Shown: positions 58,849 to 64,000 of the stretch, piece after piece
Layout of the letters: each line of letters begins with the position of its first letter
Numbering within the stretch: position 1 is the stretch's first letter
Notes under the pieces: model-generated
Told to the model about the DNA's origin: nothing
What the model saw: only the letters and a program-made list of their open reading frames with translations
The model's database searches: none
Program-made: the position numbers and the translations under genes
Origin: Clostridia bacterium
GTDB lineage: Bacteria > Bacillota > Clostridia > Oscillospirales > Feifaniaceae
Length of the DNA: 64,000 bases
NCBI GenBank assembly: GCA_017517965.1
Contig: JAFWXR010000037.1
Coordinates: 57,764-121,763 of the forward strand
Direction of reading: 5' to 3'

Positions 58849-59655
58849 TTGAGTAAGAAAAAAGGTATAGATAAAAAAGGCGAAGCAATATCAAACCGTC
58901 TGCTTATACATATGGTGTGGGCGTTTCTGTCGCTTCTGACTATAATGTATTTTAAGATGTATTACACGGGGCTTGGCGTCCTTGAAGGTATGGATACGGT
59001 AAGAAGCGCATCAACCGTGCTTCTCATCATCGGTGCAGTTATAACGCTGGCGTTTACGGTATACATTCTTCTTGCACGTAAAAAAGGCGTCGATTTTCAG
59101 ATTGTCACCTTCAATCCTGCGGTAAGCATCCTCTGGCCTCTTGCATACACGGTTTATATGGCTCTGTTTGTGAGCTTCCGTTTTGATTTCGGTATGCTCT
59201 TTACGGTCGGCTATATTGCACTCGGCGTGTTCGTGGTGCTCTACCTTCTCAGTTATCTTAAGGCGTATGACCTGCTCTTTACGGCGGTATCGCTTCTCGT
59301 ATCGGAAGTTCTGTTCTATTTTTATTCAAGACTTCACGTGCACACGGTGTTTTTCAAAAACCCCGTTCCCAGAATTATCTATTTCGTAATTCTTGCGGGT
59401 GTCGGTGTTTACTATATCGTAAAGGTTGCTTCTCTTAAGAAGGAACACGGCGTATGCAAAAAGTGCGACAAGCGTATTCTTCCCAAAAAGGCACTTTATT
59501 TCCCGTCGTTTATCCTCGGCGGTTTGCATACCGTTTGCGCTCTTGCAACGGCGGTTGTCGGCTATCAGGCGCTTCGCCTTTCCTGCTATGCAATAGCACT
59601 TTATGCTGTGGTTGCGTGCGTTGCATACATCATAGCAACAATCTATAAAAAGTAA
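58849..59655 (+). CDS. Multi-pass membrane protein, 268 aa
   Basis: The protein has about seven membrane helices and a basic N-terminus (SKKKGIDKKGE). A CxxC pair (HGVCKKCDKRI, about 203) lies in a cytosolic loop. It starts at TTG 58849 behind GGAG. No family is recognised. A hairpin terminator follows, and the next gene encodes a similar-sized membrane protein. It may be one of a pair, but no duplication is evident in sequence. Confidence 0.65.
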   Translation: MSKKKGIDKKGEAISNRLLIHMVWAFLSLLTIMYFKMYYTGLGVLEGMDTVRSASTVLLIIGAVITLAFTVYILLARKKGVDFQIVTFNPAVSILWPLAYTVYMALFVSFRFDFGMLFTVGYIALGVFVVLYLLSYLKAYDLLFTAVSLLVSEVLFYFYSRLHVHTVFFKNPVPRIIYFVILAGVGVYYIVKVASLKKEHGVCKKCDKRILPKKALYFPSFILGGLHTVCALATAVVGYQALRLSCYAIALYAVVACVAYIIATIYKK

Positions 59656-59657
59656 CG

Positions 59658-59683
59658 AAAAGGACTCGCAAACGAGTCCTTTT
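59658..59683 (+). terminator. Terminator
   Basis: AAAAGGACTCG and CGAGTCCTTTT arms with a 4-nt loop and T run. Confidence 0.85.
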
Positions 59684-59701
59684 TTAGAATGAGGTAATAA
59701 A

Positions 59702-60454
59702 ATGAAACTTCGCAGTATAATCTGTTTTCTTTCGGCAATTTTGCTTGGAATACTGAGAATATTCGTCATAAAAAATTCGGTTGAGGTCGAAAGCGGTTTT
59801 TACGTCAAAGGTGACGTGCTTGCAACCGTATTTACGGTGCTTTGTGTTGCACTCATCGTCTTGTTTGCGGTGGTAGCCCTCTCTTTCAAAGGAAAAAAAC
59901 ACAGGGAGAATATGTCAGGCGGTAAGTTTGCACTTGCAGGCTCGGCAATCTTTGCGGCGGCACTCGTAAAGTGCGGGGTTGACGGTATTCTTTCGGGAAA
60001 TACTCTTGCCGGTGCCCTTGCCGTAATCGGCGGTATTGCCGTTATTATCGGTGCGCCTGCACACGTAATGCCCGAAAAAGCATCTTATCTGCCCGTATTT
60101 CTTCTTATTCCGTCGGTGTGGGGCGTATACAATCTTATAACGGTATTCCGCAAATTTTCCACTATCGTGACCATTTCGGATTATCTGTTGCAGACACTCT
60201 CGCTTACCGCTTTGCTTTTGTTTATTTTCTACTCGGCAAAGGCGTTTATTGACGGTAATTCGTCGGCAATACTGCATTTCTCGGCATACGCCACATTTCT
60301 CGGGGTGTTCGTTACGGCACTTCCGTCAATTTATTTCACAGTGAGCAGGGAAGCCGTGTTCTGCACGCCCTTTACGAGTGATTTTGCAGTTCTCGCATCA
60401 ATGCTCATTTACGCCCCTTCAATTATAAATGCGGTGGAAAGAAATGAAATATAA
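59702..60454 (+). CDS. Multi-pass membrane protein, 250 aa
   Basis: About seven helices span the protein; no catalytic or binding motif is recognised. GAGGT is 8 nt upstream of the ATG. The stop codon overlaps the start of the HAD phosphatase gene by 11 nt, so the two are translated together. The function is unknown. Confidence 0.65.
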   Translation: MKLRSIICFLSAILLGILRIFVIKNSVEVESGFYVKGDVLATVFTVLCVALIVLFAVVALSFKGKKHRENMSGGKFALAGSAIFAAALVKCGVDGILSGNTLAGALAVIGGIAVIIGAPAHVMPEKASYLPVFLLIPSVWGVYNLITVFRKFSTIVTISDYLLQTLSLTALLLFIFYSAKAFIDGNSSAILHFSAYATFLGVFVTALPSIYFTVSREAVFCTPFTSDFAVLASMLIYAPSIINAVERNEI

Positions 60455-61118
60455 AACACTTCTCTTTGATGCGGATATGACGCTGCTTGATTTTAAGGCG
60501 GCTGAATATGACGGTATTATTGAAACGATGCGTTCGTACGGTATTGAAATCGACGATGAAATTATAAAAATCTACAGTGCATCGAACGATGCACAGTGGA
60601 AGCTTTTTGAACAGGGTGCATTTTCAAAGGCTGAACTTGTGGTAAACCGTTTTAAAGTGTTCTTTGAAAAAATGGGCTATCCTTTTGACCCTGCCGAAGC
60701 AAATTCACGTTACGTGGCAAATCTTGCAAACGGGCATAAGCTGATGCCCGATGCGCTTGAGGTTTGCAAGACGCTTTCAAAGACGCATAAACTTTATATT
60801 ATCACCAACGGCGTTGCCACGACGCAGGCAAAACGCTTTGCCGAGTGCGGTTTAAAGCCGTATTTTGAAAAATGCTTCGTGTCCGAGGCGATAGGTGTGC
60901 CAAAGCCTCATAAAGAGTTTTTTGACTACGTGGCGGAAAATATCGAGGGCTTTGATAAAACGAAGGCACTTGTCATCGGTGACAGCCTTACGAGTGACAT
61001 TCAGGGCGGTATAAATGCGGGTATTGACACCTGCTGGTTCAACCCGAAGTGTGAGAAAACCGACCTTGATATAACTTACGAAATTGATTCGCTTTTAAAA
61101 CTTTACGATATTGTATAA
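60444..61118 (+). CDS. HAD-family nucleotidase (YjjG-like)
   Basis: The 224-residue protein shows all HAD motifs: I DADMTLLD (nucleophile Asp at about 9), II ITNG, III K in GVPKPHKEFF, IV GDSLTSDIQGG. The helical cap is of the C1 type as in YjjG. YjjG removes non-canonical pyrimidine nucleoside monophosphates such as 5-fluoro-dUMP. ATG 60444 is chosen because GGTGG is 6 nt upstream; ATG 60429 would precede that site. Other small phosphates are possible substrates. Confidence 0.82.
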   Translation: MKYKTLLFDADMTLLDFKAAEYDGIIETMRSYGIEIDDEIIKIYSASNDAQWKLFEQGAFSKAELVVNRFKVFFEKMGYPFDPAEANSRYVANLANGHKLMPDALEVCKTLSKTHKLYIITNGVATTQAKRFAECGLKPYFEKCFVSEAIGVPKPHKEFFDYVAENIEGFDKTKALVIGDSLTSDIQGGINAGIDTCWFNPKCEKTDLDITYEIDSLLKLYDIV

Positions 61119-61122
61119 TAAC

Positions 61123-61148
61123 AGAAGCCCTGTTTTTACAGGGCTTCT
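61123..61148. terminator. Bidirectional terminator
   Basis: AGAAGCCCTG and CAGGGCTTCT arms lie between the convergent HAD and AraC genes. Confidence 0.8.
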
Positions 61149-61902
61149 ATTTGTATTTTGAGGGGGATACGCCGAACTTTTTTGTAAACAACTTGCTGAA
61201 ATACAGCGGATCGCTGTAGCCAACTGAATAAGCTACGTCTGAAAGAGAGTCAAAGTTTCTGCTTATAATGATAGCTTCGGCTTGCGAAAGCCGCTTTGCC
61301 GTGATGTATTTTTGGGGAGTTGTGCCAAATTCAGCTATAAAAATTTTGCGGAAATACGTATCTGAAATACCGCAAAGATAATGCAGATGGTCGACTTTCA
61401 GAGAAGTGTCAAATATGTGCGATTTCAAATATTCGGTTGCAGGCTTTATTATTTCAAATTTCTTTTTTTCGGCATAATTCTGGTTTTCATTGTTTGAAAT
61501 ATAGGCGAGAAGATTATAAAAGAGGGAATAGCATTTGTATCTGTCCGCCGAGTTACCCATATTCCACAGATCAGCAAAATGATTGCATACGTAATCCTTA
61601 TCGTAGTAGCCGTCAAGCTTGTAAAGTGTAGGCTCGGGATTTTCTATATTTGCAAGAAATCGTATTGACATATAGGTGCATTTTGTATCGGGACATATTG
61701 TTCTGGTATACGTTTCATGGATAGGTATAAAAATCATTTCGCCGGTATTTACCGTTATGCTTTTGTTGGTAAAATGAAAGGTCATACTGCCCGTTTTAAC
61801 AAAAATGAAACCGTTTGTTTTGCGTATAAAAGGCTTTTTTGCTGATACAGCCGTCATAATGCCTGTGGACACAAATGTCAAATTTTCTATATTGCTGAAC
61901 AT
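61147..61902 (-). CDS. AraC-family regulator next to a MATE pump
   Basis: The 251-residue protein has an N-terminal cupin-like domain (about 15-95, with TFHFTNKSITVNTGEMIFIP) and a C-terminal double helix-turn-helix (about 155-250, with DHLHYLCGISDTYFRKIFIAEFG and SDVAYSVGYSDPLYFSKLFTKKFGVSP). ATG 61902 follows AAGGAGG; GTG 61908 is too close. It is divergent from the MATE gene at 62055 and probably controls it, as is usual for such pairs. The ligand is unknown. Confidence 0.87.
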   Translation of the reverse strand: MFSNIENLTFVSTGIMTAVSAKKPFIRKTNGFIFVKTGSMTFHFTNKSITVNTGEMIFIPIHETYTRTICPDTKCTYMSIRFLANIENPEPTLYKLDGYYDKDYVCNHFADLWNMGNSADRYKCYSLFYNLLAYISNNENQNYAEKKKFEIIKPATEYLKSHIFDTSLKVDHLHYLCGISDTYFRKIFIAEFGTTPQKYITAKRLSQAEAIIISRNFDSLSDVAYSVGYSDPLYFSKLFTKKFGVSPSKYK

Positions 61903-62054
61903 ACACACCCTCCTTTTTTATTGATATTCTAACACGTTACCTGAAAATGAGCAACTTAAATTACTGCAATTTCAGTTCTGAAAAATCCATATTTTTTGTT
62001 TTGTCCATTTACATACGGTAGATTATGTCGTTTAATTGAGACGAGGTGGATAAA

Positions 62055-63422
62055 ATGGTTGTAAAATCAAGAAACATAGATATGTGTTCGGGACCGCTGT
62101 TTAAAAATGTTATGAAATTTGCTGTTCCTTTTATGCTTACGTTAATGCTGCAGCACTTGTATAATGCTGCAGACATTATGGTGGTGGGAAGATATGCCGG
62201 GCAGGAGGCGCTTGCAGGCGTTGGAACAACGGGCTCCCTCACAAGCGTTTTAATCAATCTGTTCGTAGGCTTGTCCGTTGGTGTAAGCGTTACGTTAGGC
62301 AGGGCACTTGGCGCAAAGGATGAAGAAAATGCAAATAAAATCGTGCATACGGCGATTACTTTGTCCGTAATTTGCGGTGTATTTATTTCGGTTATCGGCA
62401 TAGTTTTTGCTGAAAGACTTCTTAAGCTGATAGATGTCCCCGATAACGTTATGCCTCAGGCAAAACTATATATGAAGATAGTCTTTGCAGGTAAAATGCC
62501 GTCGCTTCTATACAATTTTGGCTCGGCAATTCTGCGTGCAAAGGGTGACACGAAAAGACCTCTTTATATTGTTACCATATCCGGAGTTGTCAACGTTTTG
62601 TTAAATCTTTTCTTTGTTATAAAGCTTGAAATGCAGGCTGACGGTGTCGCTCTGGCAACGGTTATATCACAGGTTATTACCGCTGTTTGGGTAATGATGC
62701 TTCTTTGCAGGGAAACCGATGTAACAAAAATTTCGATTAAGAAACTGAAAATTCACAAAAATCAGCTAAAAGACATTTTAAAAATGGGTATTCCGTCGGG
62801 TATACAGTCAACGGTTTTTTCACTTTCAAATACACTTGTACAGTCAACTGTAAACGGCTTTGGCTCTGCAGCAATTGCAGGCAGCACCGCATCGAATAAT
62901 GTAGGAAATTTCTATGGCTCATCAATGGAGGGCTTTGCACAGGCAGCACTGGCTTTTACAAGTCAGAACGTCGGCGCAAAAAAATATAAGCGTATAAACC
63001 GTATTATCGGATGTTGCATAATGGGTGTTGCGATTGCTTCGGTTGCAACGGTGCTCATCACTGTTTTTGCAGGTGAGCGCCTGATAAGCTTTTATGCACC
63101 CGGTGACTTTGAGGCAATAAAATACGGAACTGCAAGACTTATGATAGTGGGAAGCACATATTTCTTTCTGGGACTTATGAATGTAATGTCGAGAACACTT
63201 TGGGGACTGGGCAAGTCCGTGACGGCAATGCTTATATCGATGTTTGGTGTATGCGGTATCAGAATTATGTGGATATACACCGTTTTTCAAAGGTTTTCAA
63301 GCTGGCAGGTTCTGTTTATATCCTATCCTGCTTCGTGGTTGGGGACATTTATTCTTCACTTCATATTCTACCTGTTTGCAAAAAAACAATTGAATAGTAA
63401 GCCAGACATGCTTGACCTTTAA
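62055..63422 (+). CDS. MATE-family efflux transporter
   Basis: The 455-residue protein has twelve helices in two halves, opening with MCSGPLFKNVMKFAVPFML and NAADIMVVGRYAGQEALAGVGTTG, the pattern of NorM/DinF-like pumps. It would export a cationic compound with proton or sodium exchange. ATG 62055 is chosen because GAGGTGG is 7 nt upstream; GTG 62046 lies inside that site. The leader GAGGTGGATAAAATG is identical to that of the AraC gene at 8106. Regulation by the divergent AraC protein is likely. Confidence 0.9.
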   Translation: MVVKSRNIDMCSGPLFKNVMKFAVPFMLTLMLQHLYNAADIMVVGRYAGQEALAGVGTTGSLTSVLINLFVGLSVGVSVTLGRALGAKDEENANKIVHTAITLSVICGVFISVIGIVFAERLLKLIDVPDNVMPQAKLYMKIVFAGKMPSLLYNFGSAILRAKGDTKRPLYIVTISGVVNVLLNLFFVIKLEMQADGVALATVISQVITAVWVMMLLCRETDVTKISIKKLKIHKNQLKDILKMGIPSGIQSTVFSLSNTLVQSTVNGFGSAAIAGSTASNNVGNFYGSSMEGFAQAALAFTSQNVGAKKYKRINRIIGCCIMGVAIASVATVLITVFAGERLISFYAPGDFEAIKYGTARLMIVGSTYFFLGLMNVMSRTLWGLGKSVTAMLISMFGVCGIRIMWIYTVFQRFSSWQVLFISYPASWLGTFILHFIFYLFAKKQLNSKPDMLDL

Positions 63423-63475
63423 TGCGTTTATGGTATAATAGATATGATAATCATTTTTAAGGAGTTGGTTTTTTC

Positions 63476-64000
63476 TTGGATCCCGCCGGTAGTAGTATAC
63501 TGTATGTCTTATTTTTGTTATGTTCGGCTTATTTTGCCGCATCTGAAACTGCCTATACGGCAGTAAGCAAAGTGCGTCTGCGCACCATGGCAGACAAAGG
63601 CAACAAACGTGCAAAAACTGCACTGTGGATTTGTGACCGTTTTGACAAGACGCTGATTACGCTTTTAATCGGAAACAACGTTTTCCATGCAAGCTGTGCG
63701 TCACTTTCGGCACTTCTCGTTATAAGAACGTTTTCGGAGGAGTACGTCGTATACGGTACGCTTATAACCACAATCATCGTATACCTTTTTGCAGAAATGA
63801 TTCCCAAAAGTCTTGCAAAGGCGAAGAGTGAGGCGATTGCCCTTGCTTTTGCACCGAGTATGGCTTTTCTCGTAAAAGTGCTCACGCCCTTGTCGGCTCT
63901 GTTTTCGGGGATTTCAAAACTGCTCTCCAAGTTCCTTGCCCCCGGTAATGACGACAAGGTTACGGAGGAAGAACTTATCAGCATCATCGAAACCATCGAG
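63476..64000 (+). CDS. CNNM/CorC-type (HlyC/CorC) membrane protein, 3' end cut by window
   Basis: The frame runs 175 codons to the window edge. It matches the DUF21/CNNM domain: CSAYFAASETAYTAVSKVRLRTMADKG near 15-41, LITLLIGNNVFH near 59, and YLFAEMIPKSLAKAKSE near 100-116. A conserved acidic tail TEEELISIIETIE announces CBS domains that lie outside the window. Such proteins handle Mg or Co homeostasis. TTG 63476 is 11 nt after GGAG, the best start seen; a TATAAT-like box is at 63433. Confidence 0.88.
   Translation, partial: MDPAGSSILYVLFLLCSAYFAASETAYTAVSKVRLRTMADKGNKRAKTALWICDRFDKTLITLLIGNNVFHASCASLSALLVIRTFSEEYVVYGTLITTIIVYLFAEMIPKSLAKAKSEAIALAFAPSMAFLVKVLTPLSALFSGISKLLSKFLAPGNDDKVTEEELISIIETIE

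Overview
The window reads as a piece of chromosome from an anaerobic, endospore-lineage Firmicute, probably a gut-type Clostridia (Oscillospiraceae or Christensenellales-like; inference). The basis is spoVT, a LysM-GH18 spore-type hydrolase, a DnaD/DnaI-type helicase-loading pair, a Re-type citrate synthase, Hdr/Flx electron-transfer genes, strong GGAGG Shine-Dalgarno sites, frequent TTG/GTG starts and TTGACA-17-TATAAT promoters. No tRNA, rRNA or CRISPR array was seen.

Layout. 1-11.9 kb: a truncated nitrilase-GDPD fusion; a candidate structured RNA carrying a 26-codon reading frame; a DeoR regulator divergent from a sugar-phosphate operon (L-ribulose-5-P 3-epimerase, 4-epimerase, AraM); a GH20 hydrolase with a DMT permease opposite an AraC regulator; a tight kinase / Thg1-like polymerase / unknown-protein operon that looks like RNA repair; and a TSUP permease. 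12.0-24.1 kb: an AT-rich acquired island bounded by a truncated spoVT start on the left and intact spoVT on the right. It holds Fic, a small Cys protein, a HEPN protein, an unknown protein, the Hachiman pair HamA-HamB and a small HTH-like protein, then a BlaI/BlaR1/VanZ cassette. 24-26.9 kb: spoVT, galM and a zinc-ribbon membrane protein.

26.9-38.3 kb: one 12-gene minus-strand operon, hdrB-hdrC-hdrA-flxD-flxC-flxB-flxA-frdB-frdA-transporter-fumA-fumB. It should import a dicarboxylate, dehydrate malate to fumarate and reduce fumarate with electrons from NADH through a soluble Flx/Hdr-type complex. 38.5-50.5 kb: an FNT channel, gene scars, an acyltransferase, an rRNA methyltransferase, an aldo/keto reductase, a spore hydrolase, a sugar nucleotidyltransferase, a small lipoprotein pair, and a Re-citrate synthase / GntR / aconitase / isocitrate dehydrogenase operon for 2-oxoglutarate with a clear GntR operator.

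50.5-57.6 kb: the most unusual non-coding DNA. A 183-bp element (57039-57221) consists of eight small hairpins joined by ATGAATT units on the left and AATTCAT units on the right, so it can fold into a ladder of flush four-way junctions. It sits behind a consensus promoter and directly before the Shine-Dalgarno of a four-helix-bundle (S23/IVS) protein gene. A related half-array with TCGATAT units lies at 50676-50809, followed by a separate structured leader RNA with a terminator before three zinc-ribbon membrane proteins. 53.6-64 kb: MATE pumps, the DnaI/DnaD loader pair, prfB, two membrane proteins, a YjjG-like nucleotidase, an AraC regulator and a truncated CNNM/CorC-type protein.
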